Assembly (NCBI GenBank): GCA_020439745.1
Contig: JAGQSC010000050.1
Coordinates: forward strand, 248,001-312,000
From: Acidobacteriota bacterium
Lineage (GTDB): Bacteria; Acidobacteriota; Holophagae; Acanthopleuribacterales; Acanthopleuribacteraceae
Length of the DNA: 64,000 nt
Reading direction: 5' to 3'
In this document: piece by piece, positions 8,203 through 17,453 of the stretch
Layout: each line of letters begins with the position of its first letter
Numbering within the stretch: the first letter of the stretch is position 1
The notes under the pieces: generated by a model
Seen by the model: the letters and a program-made list of their open reading frames with translations, nothing else
What the model was told of the DNA's origin: nothing
The model's database searches: none
Program-made: the position numbers and the translations under genes

Positions 8203-11200
8203 GTAAGCTACTCGATCTGTTTCGCTTGATTCCCGGAACTGGCCGCGTGATTAGCCTGTTGATCATCATCGGTGGCGCCATCTTTTTTGTCTACTACCGC
8301 TTTGGTACGATGCCTGCCGTTTTCCTGGCCGGCGGCATCCTCGTAATCTTCCTATTGATCTTCATTTATAACCTGGTGCTCAAAGCCAGCGAGCGCCAGA
8401 ACGGCATTGCCTTCGGAAAAGCCATCAGCAATGCCCAGGTAGGCGCATCCAGTGAGGAAGTAAAATCAGCTGTAAGCGCTATGGCCCAGAAATGGCGCGA
8501 AGCTAATGTCAACCTGAAAACCGCCGGTTTGGACATGTACACGCTGCCCTGGTACATGTTGATTGGCGAACCACAGTCAGGCAAGTCAACCACGCTCAAG
8601 TTCTCAGGCATCAAGTTCCCCATTGGTATGGAATCGATTTCAGGTGGCGGCGGAACACGAAACTGCGATTGGTGGTTCACCGAACAAGCAGTGATTTTGG
8701 ATACGGCCGGGCGCCTAACGTTTCAGGAAGAAAATGCCACCGATGCTGCCGAATGGAACCACTTTCTCAATCTGCTGGCAAAACACAGGCCCTACTGCCC
8801 TATTAACGGCGTGATGCTGGTTATTCCCGCAACATCCCTTCTAGGCGATGACGCCGCAACGCGACATATGAAAGCGCGCAACATCAGTGAAAAGCTGCTC
8901 AATATTCAGCGCACGCTTTCGATTCAATTCCCTGTATTCGTGGTGATCACAAAGGCAGACACAATTTATGGCTTCACTCAATTCTTCAACAAATTGAATG
9001 TGGATCAACAGCGCGAGATGTTTGGATGGTCCAGTCCTTCGTTGGAGTCCGGCTTCAACATCAATACGTTTGATCAAAGCTTTGGCCAACTGATTGAACG
9101 CGTCGACCAGATCAAACGCCGCAATCTCAGCCGAACCCACTATTCAGACGACGCCAACAAAACTTTTATTTTCCCTGAAGAGTTTCGCGCCCTTTACCAA
9201 CCTCTGCGTGAATACATGAGCATCATTTTCGAAGACAGTGTGTATCGCGCTCCTATGTTCTTTCGTGGCTACTACATCACGTCAGGCATGCAGGAAGGCC
9301 AGCCCATAGCCAGTGCCTGTAAGGCGCTACTCAAGAAAGGGACGGTCATACCCAACCTGGAGCAGGTCTTCACCAAATCGCGTGCCTTTTTCATTCGCGA
9401 CTTCTACACCGAGAAGGTCTTCCCCGAAGAGGGACTGGTACAGCGAGCGTTTCATCACGTACGAGCCGACAAGATCAAGCGGCGATTAATTTATGGGTTG
9501 AACATCAGCTTCGTCGTGCTCGGTGCCCTGTTCATGGTGCTGATGTATCGCAATCTCAATGCGAGATTGGCCGGACCAAAACGAACCATCGACGAAACAC
9601 TGATTTTGTTGGCGGACAATCAAGGTACCTTCTTTACCAGTGACGATGATCGTGAAGAAATCTTCAAGAACCTTAAGAACCTGCAGTCAGCCATCACCAT
9701 TGGACAAGCGGGAGGCAGCTTCAACTTCTTTAAAGGAAAACAGAATGCACTTACGGCCCACCTACAGGACACGTTTTCATACGTGTATTTGGACCGTTTC
9801 CTTGTAGGTCTATACGACTCGGTCGTACAACAACTGGCAGCATTTGAGCAGCAATCCCCTCAGACGCCAAGAAACAGTGACGCCGAGTTGACCCTGTTGC
9901 TCCATGCACTGGCCGAAGTCAATAACTGGCGCTATCACAGTAAGAACGACACGCTGGATGAGCTGAAACCATCACTTCAACCATTTCTTGCGTTGGCACT
10001 GGATCCCGAATGGAATAGCGACCTGGCTTCCCATTTGGTTTCATTGAACCTACAAGAACAACTAGAGCAGTGGTTTCAGGAAGTCCATGCCCGCAGTTCG
10101 GACGAAGTAAAAGGGTTTGTCATTCAGGCACTCGTTCATCGCTCCGAACAGTTGTTTCAAGGATTGGACAAGGCGGTGCTTGACTTCTACGTCAATCAGC
10201 CAGAAATGCAGCGATACCTTGAAAAACTCAAGGTCCTCGAAGAGTTAGACAGCGCCTATGCAGAGACACTCGTTTACATTTCTCCCAGTGATTACCACGA
10301 GAAACTCATGCGTTTTGCCTCCTATTTCTCGCCCGAAAACCAAGAAATGCTGGGCCCGGGCGGCGATCAATACTTGAAAATACCCGAAGTGGTTGAACGC
10401 ACAGCCAAAGCTTTAGGTACACCATACGACAAGGTGGGTACGGCTGACGAAAAACTCAACTCCCGCGACCGCAAGCGTCTGGAACTGCAACCGGATACCG
10501 CAACTTTTATGCGCGCCCTGCGGGCGTTTGACCCAAAAAATTACCGCGATCCGCGCGCTGAGCGGGAAGGCGATGTCCCCAACCCTGAAGGTCTTACCTA
10601 TTCCAAAGAAATCAAATCGTTTTGGGATGAATTGATCAAAGGCTACGCTGAGGTCATTGCCAAGAGCAACAACCCCTATTCAGATCTTCCCGAAGTCGGA
10701 GCCGGCCGGGACGCATCGATGGACAGCTTGTTTACCCGGGGTTATGAACGCATGGTGGTGATTGCCCAAATGAGTGGCCGCGGCATCAATGCTCATGTCG
10801 GCGTAATGACAGACAGCGGCAACTCACGCTTGCTGGAAAAAAACATTTTGGATTACACAGCATCCTTAACCAAGGCCGAACGCAAATTGTTCTCCGATGC
10901 GTTTGTTCGGTCCATGGGCGAGGACACATTGAAGGTGCCACCCCCTTCCTCTTCCAATTGGAGTTCGATTGTCGAGGATTTGCGTCAGAAAACAGATCGG
11001 GGCAGACATGCAGACTGGTTCCTGACACCCGCTGATGAGGTGAAGTCGGTATTCCGCCAACATAACCGTGAAGTGGAGACCATTTTCGGGACTCTTGCCC
11101 TCACATCCATGAACCAGTACACCAGGGACGTAGAAGACCACACCAAACGCTTTTATTCGGCGGTCCAGGGTCTGGCAAACATCAATCAAGTCGATTTGGC

Positions 11201-12068
11201 TCAGAATCGAGGACAGTACACCAACAACATTCCAAGAGACATTGAGGATTTTGCCGATATCGGCGTTGAGGAAACGCCGTACTTGGAGATGCACCGTGTA
11301 TCGCTGGACGCTTGGTCGCGCGCGGTCATCGATGCATTTCTAAACTATGCGGGAAACGTGGATCCCTGCCCGGAATGCAGTCGTGACCTGAACGAAATTC
11401 GGACGCTTGCCAAAAATATTGGCAATGCCTTTCCCGTGGCAACCCGAAACGTGATGAAAATCAACTACGACGAATTGGGCCTCGCCAACGCTTGGATCAC
11501 AACCGCACGCGAGGACGATCTCACAAAATTGGTCGCCGCAATCGAGAAGTTTCGTTCTCCAGATGCGACGCGCTCGCGGTTCTTAAAGAACAAGCGGCTG
11601 GAAGCTAGAATGGAACACGCGCTTGCATGGTCAGATACTGTCAGGAAGCTTCAAGATGGTACGCTGACACTGCGTTACAAGTTGGAACCTTCCGTGGAAG
11701 CAGATGCTGCATCCCGTGAATTCACGTTCTGCGACCTGAAAGGCTACTTCACTGCACGCCGTATTGCGTTGAACTCACCGGCTTATCGAGATATCACCGT
11801 CAATCCTGACACCGAGTCCAACAACATCAGTGCTGCATTCAGACTATTCAACGACACGGAAGGCAACGACTCCGAGTCTCGCATCGTAGTCCATGGAAAA
11901 GCGCTGGAGCTGTTTGGTTTCGTGTTGGCAGATATGAATCAAGGTTCCGATACGTACGACCGCCAATTGGATGTTCCCCTCAACTACGCCAATCGTACCG
12001 TCAAGGGCCTATTCCGATTCAGGTTCTCTGAACCGGTCACACTACCGCCCAACTGGAGCGATTTTTAA
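8199..12068 (+). CDS. tssM: T6SS membrane complex protein TssM (IcmF family)
   Basis: A 1289-residue protein. Two N-terminal transmembrane helices (about residues 16-60), a cytoplasmic GTPase-like domain with Walker A GEPQSGKST at residues 123-131 and DTAGRL near 168, a third transmembrane helix at about 430-450 (LNISFVVLGALFMVLMY), and a long periplasmic region. This is the TssM/IcmF layout. The C-terminal beta domain (after about 1150) is where TssJ docks in studied systems. The nucleotide-binding motif is intact, whereas some TssM proteins have lost it. The GTG start overlaps the tssL stop. Length is in the usual 1100-1300 range. Confidence 0.95.
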   Translation: MSKLLDLFRLIPGTGRVISLLIIIGGAIFFVYYRFGTMPAVFLAGGILVIFLLIFIYNLVLKASERQNGIAFGKAISNAQVGASSEEVKSAVSAMAQKWREANVNLKTAGLDMYTLPWYMLIGEPQSGKSTTLKFSGIKFPIGMESISGGGGTRNCDWWFTEQAVILDTAGRLTFQEENATDAAEWNHFLNLLAKHRPYCPINGVMLVIPATSLLGDDAATRHMKARNISEKLLNIQRTLSIQFPVFVVITKADTIYGFTQFFNKLNVDQQREMFGWSSPSLESGFNINTFDQSFGQLIERVDQIKRRNLSRTHYSDDANKTFIFPEEFRALYQPLREYMSIIFEDSVYRAPMFFRGYYITSGMQEGQPIASACKALLKKGTVIPNLEQVFTKSRAFFIRDFYTEKVFPEEGLVQRAFHHVRADKIKRRLIYGLNISFVVLGALFMVLMYRNLNARLAGPKRTIDETLILLADNQGTFFTSDDDREEIFKNLKNLQSAITIGQAGGSFNFFKGKQNALTAHLQDTFSYVYLDRFLVGLYDSVVQQLAAFEQQSPQTPRNSDAELTLLLHALAEVNNWRYHSKNDTLDELKPSLQPFLALALDPEWNSDLASHLVSLNLQEQLEQWFQEVHARSSDEVKGFVIQALVHRSEQLFQGLDKAVLDFYVNQPEMQRYLEKLKVLEELDSAYAETLVYISPSDYHEKLMRFASYFSPENQEMLGPGGDQYLKIPEVVERTAKALGTPYDKVGTADEKLNSRDRKRLELQPDTATFMRALRAFDPKNYRDPRAEREGDVPNPEGLTYSKEIKSFWDELIKGYAEVIAKSNNPYSDLPEVGAGRDASMDSLFTRGYERMVVIAQMSGRGINAHVGVMTDSGNSRLLEKNILDYTASLTKAERKLFSDAFVRSMGEDTLKVPPPSSSNWSSIVEDLRQKTDRGRHADWFLTPADEVKSVFRQHNREVETIFGTLALTSMNQYTRDVEDHTKRFYSAVQGLANINQVDLAQNRGQYTNNIPRDIEDFADIGVEETPYLEMHRVSLDAWSRAVIDAFLNYAGNVDPCPECSRDLNEIRTLAKNIGNAFPVATRNVMKINYDELGLANAWITTAREDDLTKLVAAIEKFRSPDATRSRFLKNKRLEARMEHALAWSDTVRKLQDGTLTLRYKLEPSVEADAASREFTFCDLKGYFTARRIALNSPAYRDITVNPDTESNNISAAFRLFNDTEGNDSESRIVVHGKALELFGFVLADMNQGSDTYDRQLDVPLNYANRTVKGLFRFRFSEPVTLPPNWSDF

Positions 12069-12077
12069 GGGTCGCGT

Positions 12078-13076
12078 ATGAGTTTGTTTTCCTTCCGCAA
12101 GAACACCATCAAGTTTCCCGAGTTCACCATAGGCGTGTTTGGCAAGCTGCCTTTTTATAAAGACTTTCTTTACAGTAGCTTCGACAAATCCTATTCAGAT
12201 CTCCGAGATGCATTTGACCAGGGTTTTGATACGTTGATTCGGTCGCAGGCTGACCGACCTTACGTCCTTCCAAGTCGGGGATTCCTGGTGCATATGCCGA
12301 AAACAAAAGTCGATCTTGTAGGTTGTATCTGGGAAAGCGATGACGGCTTACGCGGTTTCCCCTTTATGATGGCCTGCGTTTTTCCGCGCAAACTCAAATC
12401 GTCTCCCTTCCATATCTTCTGGCAAGCACTGGAAGCCTATTGGAAATATTTCAACGCCTATTACCAAGACTTGAAGGCCCAAGAAAACCCGGGCGAATTC
12501 TACAAACGAGTTCGCGGCATTGTGCATGCCTTGCCTTCGATTGAAGCGGCGGTATGGGAACCGGAGCCCGGTGACGCCATCGGTGCATCGGTCCAGGAGG
12601 GTTTCCTAACCCCGGTGGATTTGACAGGTAAAGCGCCTTTCGAAGAAGCCGCAATATTGCGGTCCATTGCGCTTAAGGACAATCCGTCCTTTGTGTTGTG
12701 GCCCAGTAAGAATTGGGCCGAACGAGATAATCTGTCGGTTACTGGTTACTTGGGTAGCAATGGCTTGGTTGACTTAAGATTCACTTTTTTCTTGCCGGAA
12801 CGAATGGAAGAGACAACCGAATTAGATGGCGATGAAACGGCTGAACTGGAATTAGCCAAACTTACATCTCATCCCAATCACGACGAAGTGCGCGAAGCAT
12901 TGGACTCCGATGAGGAAGCGGACGCAGAAACGCTCCGCATATCCCGAGCGTTGGCACACGCAAAGGAAATCGGCGCACTTGATGACGCGCCAGATACGGC
13001 TCAAATGGAAACAAAAAAGAGCGAAGACGATATTGAAACCACAAAGATGCCCATTGACCGCGACCAATACAAATGA
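12078..13076 (+). CDS. tagF: T6SS-associated protein TagF (ImpM family)
   Basis: A 332-residue cytoplasmic protein. The N-terminal region (residues 17-150: VGVFGKLPFYKDFL-type opening, RGFLVHMPK, CIWESDDGLRGFPFMMACVFP) matches the TagF/ImpM domain. In Pseudomonas, TagF holds the T6SS inactive until it is relieved by the PpkA/PppA phosphorylation pathway or other signals; no kinase or phosphatase partner is in this window. The last 80 residues are an acidic, low-complexity tail rich in Glu and Asp, unlike the compact family members. It lies nine bases after tssM and nine before tssA. Confidence 0.88.
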   Translation: MSLFSFRKNTIKFPEFTIGVFGKLPFYKDFLYSSFDKSYSDLRDAFDQGFDTLIRSQADRPYVLPSRGFLVHMPKTKVDLVGCIWESDDGLRGFPFMMACVFPRKLKSSPFHIFWQALEAYWKYFNAYYQDLKAQENPGEFYKRVRGIVHALPSIEAAVWEPEPGDAIGASVQEGFLTPVDLTGKAPFEEAAILRSIALKDNPSFVLWPSKNWAERDNLSVTGYLGSNGLVDLRFTFFLPERMEETTELDGDETAELELAKLTSHPNHDEVREALDSDEEADAETLRISRALAHAKEIGALDDAPDTAQMETKKSEDDIETTKMPIDRDQYK

Positions 13077-13085
13077 GGAAGTTCC

Positions 13086-14684
13086 ATGGATCTAACGACC
13101 GTTAAAGAGATCTGCCTGACGGACATACCGGGCGGCGATCCATGTGGTGAAGACCCTAAATACGATACAACCTACGAGTCCATTCGCGAGGAGATTGCCA
13201 AAATGGCCGGCATCGGTCGGGGCGCTACAGATTGGGAGATGGTTGTCCGTGATTCCCTGCAACTCCTTCAAAACACAGCCAAAGAAATCAACCTGATGAT
13301 CTATCTGGCCACGGGCCTGGCCCACACCCAAGGATTTTCGGGATTGTTGCTCGGTGTAGAAACCGCCAATGAGTTCATCCACAAATACTGGGATAACATG
13401 CATCCCAACCTCAAGAAAATCAAGATTCGCGGACGGGCACTGGACTGGTTAAACGAAAGGTTGGTGGAACTGAGGGACCAGGGGAAACTGGACACAAAAA
13501 GCCGCGAAGACCTCAAACAGGGAATCGATCTTCTCGACGCCTTTAAGAACAACATCTATGAACGGTTTGATGATCCCCCCTCCAATTTCAAGGCACTTCG
13601 CAACTGGATGGAAGAGGTACTTTCCCAAATACCAGAACCCAAACCCGAGCCTCCACCGCCCCCTCCCGCTGCCGAATCAGATGAATCAGCAGACACGTCA
13701 GAGCCGAAGTCGGCACCTTCACCTCAGCCCGCAGCCAAAGCCCCTACCCCAACCACGATTGAGGTGGCTGCACCCGTTGTGGGTGAAGATGCATCTCTCG
13801 GTGAACTCATGGCCGCGTTGCAGCCGATCGCACAGCAGATACTCGCTCAAGCACCGAAATCATCCATCGGTTACCAGTTATTGAGACAAACCATCTGGGC
13901 GGAAGCCAAACTACCCAATCATCAAGACAATTTTGAGACATTCATTCCGGCACCGGCTGATGAAATAAGAGACAGCCTTAAATCCATGTTTGGCAAAGCC
14001 AATTGGGAGTCACTGCTGCAGCGAAGCCAGGATCTAGCTCTGCGCTTCCCACTTTGGATGGACCTCCAGTTCTACGCCGTCACAGCTTGTCAAAACCTGG
14101 GTGAAAGCTATGGCGCCGCCATGCGCGCCATCCAGTTTGAAACCCATCAACTCAACGAGCGATTCCCCAAGCTCATTCAACTCAAATTCGATGACGGTTC
14201 GCCGTTTGCCTCCACGCAAACTCGTGACTGGATGGGTCAACTGGCCCAACAAATCGGCGGCGGCGGCGGTTCAGTCGACGACCCGGTGGCAGCCATGAAG
14301 AGTGCACTCATGCAACGGGGTACCGAGGCATTCGCGGAAGCATTGGCCGAGGCGCAACAAGCCATAGCAACCGCAACCTGTCCACGAGATGCCATTCGGA
14401 TGCGCGCTGAGGTAGCCGGATACTGCCTGGATGCAGAACAGCCACAATGGGCATACGCCACCCTACATTCATTGGCACAACAAGTGGATTACTATCACAT
14501 CGATCAATTCGAACCCCAACTCTCAGCACGTATCTGGTCACTACTCGTGAGGTGCTGCCGAGAGCTCAAAGGTGAGACAGGTCCTTATCAAGAAACAGAA
14601 CGCATGGCAATGGCTCGACTAACGGCTGTCGATGTGAGCCTTGCTGGCGAACTGCGAGTGGCCAAGAATCCTTTTGGAGACTAG
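13086..14684 (+). CDS. tssA: T6SS protein TssA (ImpA family)
   Basis: A 532-residue protein. The ImpA N-terminal domain is clear: DIPGGDPCGEDPKYD, a helical stretch with GRGATDWEMVVRDSLQLL, and YWDNMHP near residue 100. A Pro/Ala/Ser-rich linker follows at about 178-225 (EPPPPPPAA and similar), then a second helical domain. TssA proteins prime tube and sheath assembly and cap the distal end of the sheath. Which TssA class this belongs to cannot be settled by eye. It is the last gene of the operon; the next promoter begins nine bases after its stop. Confidence 0.9.
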   Translation: MDLTTVKEICLTDIPGGDPCGEDPKYDTTYESIREEIAKMAGIGRGATDWEMVVRDSLQLLQNTAKEINLMIYLATGLAHTQGFSGLLLGVETANEFIHKYWDNMHPNLKKIKIRGRALDWLNERLVELRDQGKLDTKSREDLKQGIDLLDAFKNNIYERFDDPPSNFKALRNWMEEVLSQIPEPKPEPPPPPPAAESDESADTSEPKSAPSPQPAAKAPTPTTIEVAAPVVGEDASLGELMAALQPIAQQILAQAPKSSIGYQLLRQTIWAEAKLPNHQDNFETFIPAPADEIRDSLKSMFGKANWESLLQRSQDLALRFPLWMDLQFYAVTACQNLGESYGAAMRAIQFETHQLNERFPKLIQLKFDDGSPFASTQTRDWMGQLAQQIGGGGGSVDDPVAAMKSALMQRGTEAFAEALAEAQQAIATATCPRDAIRMRAEVAGYCLDAEQPQWAYATLHSLAQQVDYYHIDQFEPQLSARIWSLLVRCCRELKGETGPYQETERMAMARLTAVDVSLAGELRVAKNPFGD

Positions 14685-14692
14685 CTTTCAAG

Positions 14693-14721
14693 TTGAAAAT
14701 CGTTGATTTCAAACATATAAT
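14693..14721 (+). promoter_or_regulatory. Strong sigma-70 promoter of the RRM protein gene
   Basis: TTGAAA at 14693-14698 and a perfect TATAAT at 14716-14721 with the optimal 17-base spacer. It lies directly behind the tssA stop and implies independent, strong expression of the RNA-binding protein. Confidence 0.75.
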
Positions 14722-14870
14722 CCGTATCGTTCGAGTAAAGAGCTTCAGATACTCTAAACTGATCTCAGCTTCATGGGTTGTCAGAAGGAACTGAATCGAA
14801 CGCGCGCTCGGCGCCAACACCCCCTCGACAACCCGCTGTCATTGAGCACGGGAAAGCACAAGGAGTTCAG
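14722..14870 (+). promoter_or_regulatory. Structured 5' leader of the RRM gene
   Basis: About 140 transcribed bases lie between the -10 box and the start codon. GGGTTGTC at 14775-14782 can pair with GACAACCC at 14827-14834, enclosing 44 bases that contain a further GC-rich palindromic stretch. A long, foldable leader on an RNA-binding protein gene suggests temperature control or autoregulation. That is inference; no known riboswitch was recognised. Confidence 0.4.
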
Positions 14871-15200
14871 ATGTCTACGACTAAGTTGTTTGTGGGAAAT
14901 CTTCCGTTTTCCACTACAGAAGAAGAAGTGCGTGCACTTTTTCAGGAAATTGGGGAAGTTCAATCAGTGAACCTGATCAACGATCGCGAAACCGGCCGTC
15001 CCCGTGGCTTTGGTTTTGTTGAATTATCAACGGAAGTTGCTCAAGTGGCATTGCGCGAGTTCGACGGCATGGAATTCAACGGCCGCACTTTGCGCGTCAA
15101 TGAAGCCCGTGAGCGAGAGCGCCGCGAGCGTCCGTTCCGCGGTGGTGATCGCGGTGACCGTGGTGACCGCGGTGGCGACCGAGGACATCGCCGCTACTAA
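14871..15200 (+). CDS. RNA-binding protein with one RRM domain
   Basis: A 109-residue protein from ATG 14871, preceded by AAGGAG. A single RNA recognition motif fills residues 4-80: RNP2 is KLFVGNLPF and RNP1 is RGFGFVEL. The C-terminal 30 residues are Arg/Gly/Asp-rich (repeated GGDRGDRGD-type units). This is the layout of cyanobacterial Rbp and other bacterial glycine-rich RRM proteins, which bind RNA and are often cold-induced. The frame is open 31 codons further upstream, but that region is better read as an untranslated leader. A strong terminator follows. Confidence 0.93.
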   Translation: MSTTKLFVGNLPFSTTEEEVRALFQEIGEVQSVNLINDRETGRPRGFGFVELSTEVAQVALREFDGMEFNGRTLRVNEARERERRERPFRGGDRGDRGDRGGDRGHRRY

Positions 15201-15218
15201 CAACAGTATTCATGCTTG

Positions 15219-15247
15219 AAAAAGGGGCCTTCGGGCCCCTTTTTTTA
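15219..15247 (+). terminator. Rho-independent terminator after the RRM gene
   Basis: AGGGGCC, a TTCG tetraloop and GGCCCCT form a very stable hairpin flanked by an A run on the left and a T run on the right. The symmetry lets it act in both directions, so it may also end transcription of the convergent minus-strand gene whose stop codon lies at 15245. Confidence 0.9.
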
Positions 15248-15586
15248 TGGCTGTTTGGGTTTGTGACCGAGCCACTTCCAAAGGGTCATCATCACGGTCG
15301 CTACTGGGAGGAATGAGGTTCCTGGAATGCTACAGTAAAGGCCGACTACAACACTCCAAAAGAGCTTGGGTTTGGGTGGTACTTTGTTCAGTGTCGCCAC
15401 TACATAAGTGCCCACGCCGCCGATGAGCCAACCCCACATGACCCCCAAAGGACCCAATGTAGCCAGGTCCAGCATATCGACCACCATACCCACCAAGATC
15501 GGGGTCATGCCTTCCATCCAAGGATTAGAGGTGGGCTGGGGTTTGTTCATATGAATATTCTGCCAGTAGTCGCGCAGTTCCACCAA
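15245..15586 (-). CDS. Small multi-pass membrane protein, unknown function
   Basis: At most 113 residues from GTG 15586; ATG 15550 (MNKPQPTSNPWMEGM) is an equally plausible start, and neither has a clear ribosome binding site. Three hydrophobic segments can be seen (PILVGMVVDML, GVMWGWLIGGVGTYVVATL, FWSVVVGLYCSIPG to VATVMMTLWKWLG), ending in a basic KPKQP tail. No family recognised. It is convergent with the RRM gene and shares its terminator. Confidence 0.6.
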   Translation of the reverse strand: MVELRDYWQNIHMNKPQPTSNPWMEGMTPILVGMVVDMLDLATLGPLGVMWGWLIGGVGTYVVATLNKVPPKPKLFWSVVVGLYCSIPGTSFLPVATVMMTLWKWLGHKPKQP

Positions 15587-15660
15587 GCAGAGAACACAAA
15601 AAGTAAATCTTCAGCAAAGGCTGCGGTTCTCCTTTACCTCCTGGTTCGGAATTGATTAGA

Positions 15661-16956
15661 ATGACGCCCCATGCGGTGCAGCCGCAGTTTCAGGGGGGTC
15701 CATTGGGTCCGGTGATTACACGCGAATTTGAACATGCACCGAGCCTGGATCAATCTCGTGCCAGCGACGAGATGAAATTATTGGTGAAATTGGCGACGGC
15801 ATTGCAACACTACGGTGCCCCAGCTCACAGACTGGAACGAGCCTGTACAGCTGTATCTCAAAAGATGGGTCTCGAAGCCCATTTCTTCTCGACACCTACT
15901 GCCGTTTTTGCCTCTTTTGGGAATCTGGAGAATCAACGCACTTATCTACTGCGCGTCGTTTCCGGCGACATCCACCTAGAGCGAATCAGTCAGATTGATT
16001 GGGTGATTCAGGAACTCATGACCGATAAACTCATGTGCCGGGATGCCTTGACAAGCCTGGATGAGCTCTTATCGGCCCCAGAGAGATTTGGGCAACTGCT
16101 CACCACGTTCACGTTTGGCATTGCATCGGGTACCGCCTGTCGATTCATGGGGGGTGGCATCCCAGAAATCCTTGTGGCGACCGTGATTGGTTTGATCATC
16201 GGCTGTCTGGCTCTGGTAGGTGCCAAGAATCCGGCCATGGGTAATGTCATGATGCCGCTTTCAGCCATCATCGCTTCTTCCTTGGGAGCGTTGGGGGCGA
16301 CAAACATCGATGGCTTTGTCGCCTACCCTGCAACCGTCGCAGGCCTGATTGTGCTTGTTCCTGGTCTTAGCTTTACCACCGCTATGGTGGAACTATCCAC
16401 TGGGCACCTGGCTTCAGGCACGGGCCGATTGGCCAAAGCACTATCGATGTTCTTATTGATGGCATTTGGGATCGCATTGGGTAGCCAGGTGTCGTGGAAC
16501 ATACCCATTTCCTTGAACATGGCCAGTGCTGCATTGCCGCCTTGGACAGAGTGGTGTGCCCTGGGCATTGCGACGCCTGCCTTCGCCATACTGTTCCGCG
16601 CGCAACCCAAAGATTGGATTTGGGTCATATTGGCTGGACCGATTGCATTCTATTCCGCACGATTTGGTGGACAGGTGATGGGTCCCGAACTTGGCAGTTT
16701 CATCGCTTCATTTACCTTAGGTACGGTTGCCAATCTTTTCGCCAGGTTCCTCAAACGCCCTGCCGCGATCATGATGGAACCCGGAATTATCTTTCTCGTG
16801 CCGGGGACCATGGGCCTCAAGAGTATCAGTGCCCTACTGGCTGACGACCCACTTCTTGGTATTGACTCGGCGTTTTCCATGGTTTTGGTGGCCATTGCCC
16901 TTGTGATCGGGATTCTTTTCGCCAATGTGGTGGTTCCACCACGTCGTTCGCTGTAA
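15661..16956 (+). CDS. ThrE-type threonine/serine exporter family protein
   Basis: About 431 residues from ATG 15661 (a TTG three codons earlier is possible; the ribosome binding site is weak). The N-terminal cytoplasmic part shows the ThrE pattern: LLVKLATALQHYGAPAHRLE, MGLEAHFFSTPTAVFASF. This is followed by about ten hydrophobic helices in two halves (DUF1212-like and DUF3815-like), giving the full-length fused form. ThrE of Corynebacterium exports threonine and serine using the proton gradient; the substrate here is not shown. It is a stand-alone gene, convergent with the GFA gene at zero spacing. Confidence 0.85.
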   Translation: MTPHAVQPQFQGGPLGPVITREFEHAPSLDQSRASDEMKLLVKLATALQHYGAPAHRLERACTAVSQKMGLEAHFFSTPTAVFASFGNLENQRTYLLRVVSGDIHLERISQIDWVIQELMTDKLMCRDALTSLDELLSAPERFGQLLTTFTFGIASGTACRFMGGGIPEILVATVIGLIIGCLALVGAKNPAMGNVMMPLSAIIASSLGALGATNIDGFVAYPATVAGLIVLVPGLSFTTAMVELSTGHLASGTGRLAKALSMFLLMAFGIALGSQVSWNIPISLNMASAALPPWTEWCALGIATPAFAILFRAQPKDWIWVILAGPIAFYSARFGGQVMGPELGSFIASFTLGTVANLFARFLKRPAAIMMEPGIIFLVPGTMGLKSISALLADDPLLGIDSAFSMVLVAIALVIGILFANVVVPPRRSL

Positions 16957-17364
16957 TCAGAGAGGCTCGGTTCCCGATTCCCCACCATAATGCTTCAACG
17001 CGTCATTGAACACCATCCAGGGCACATGACGGTCAAAAAACACATGCGCTTTTGGCTCTCGATCCAGCGGATCGTCCATCACCGCGAGGGCAACGTGTAT
17101 TTCGTCAGACCAACGCATGCCTTCAAAAAAGAGGGTGGTTCCGCACCGTACACAAAACCCCCGATTAGCCTGCTCTGAGCTGGGGAACCATTTAAGAAAG
17201 TCCTGACCGCGAACCAGTGAAAACTGATTGGTAGCCACGCCAAACCAGGTCACAAACGCAGCTCCGTGGGCTTTGCGGCACATGTTGCAGTGGCAATGGG
17301 CACACCACTTGGTAGGCGGTTTCACTTGAAACCGAATGGCTTGGCAGAGACAGCTCCCGAACAT
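16957..17364 (-). CDS. GFA/CENP-V family zinc-binding protein
   Basis: A 135-residue protein from ATG 17364 (the frame is open to TTG 17415). Cysteines are placed as in the GFA family: C5 and C7, then CAHCHCNMC at residues 21-29, then CVRCGTTLFF near 80. Family members bind zinc; some were described as glutathione-dependent formaldehyde-activating enzymes, though that activity is disputed, so the reaction here is unknown. It lies divergent from the ArsR gene, and the region upstream of its start contains the arsR promoter. Confidence 0.85.
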   Translation of the reverse strand: MFGSCLCQAIRFQVKPPTKWCAHCHCNMCRKAHGAAFVTWFGVATNQFSLVRGQDFLKWFPSSEQANRGFCVRCGTTLFFEGMRWSDEIHVALAVMDDPLDREPKAHVFFDRHVPWMVFNDALKHYGGESGTEPL

Positions 17365-17403
17365 GCCCCTATTGTCTGCATCACGGAAAGTTAGGTCAAT
17401 AAC

Positions 17404-17432
17404 TTGACTATTCAATTATTTAGTTATATAGT
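17404..17432 (+). promoter_or_regulatory. Promoter and probable ArsR operator of the efflux operon
   Basis: TTGACT at 17404-17409 and TATAGT at 17427-17432 with a 17-base spacer. The spacer and -10 region are A/T-rich with near-palindromic runs, typical of an ArsR-family operator that overlaps the promoter. The operator placement is inferred. Confidence 0.6.
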
Positions 17433-17453
17433 ACTGATCATGGAGGTGTGATC

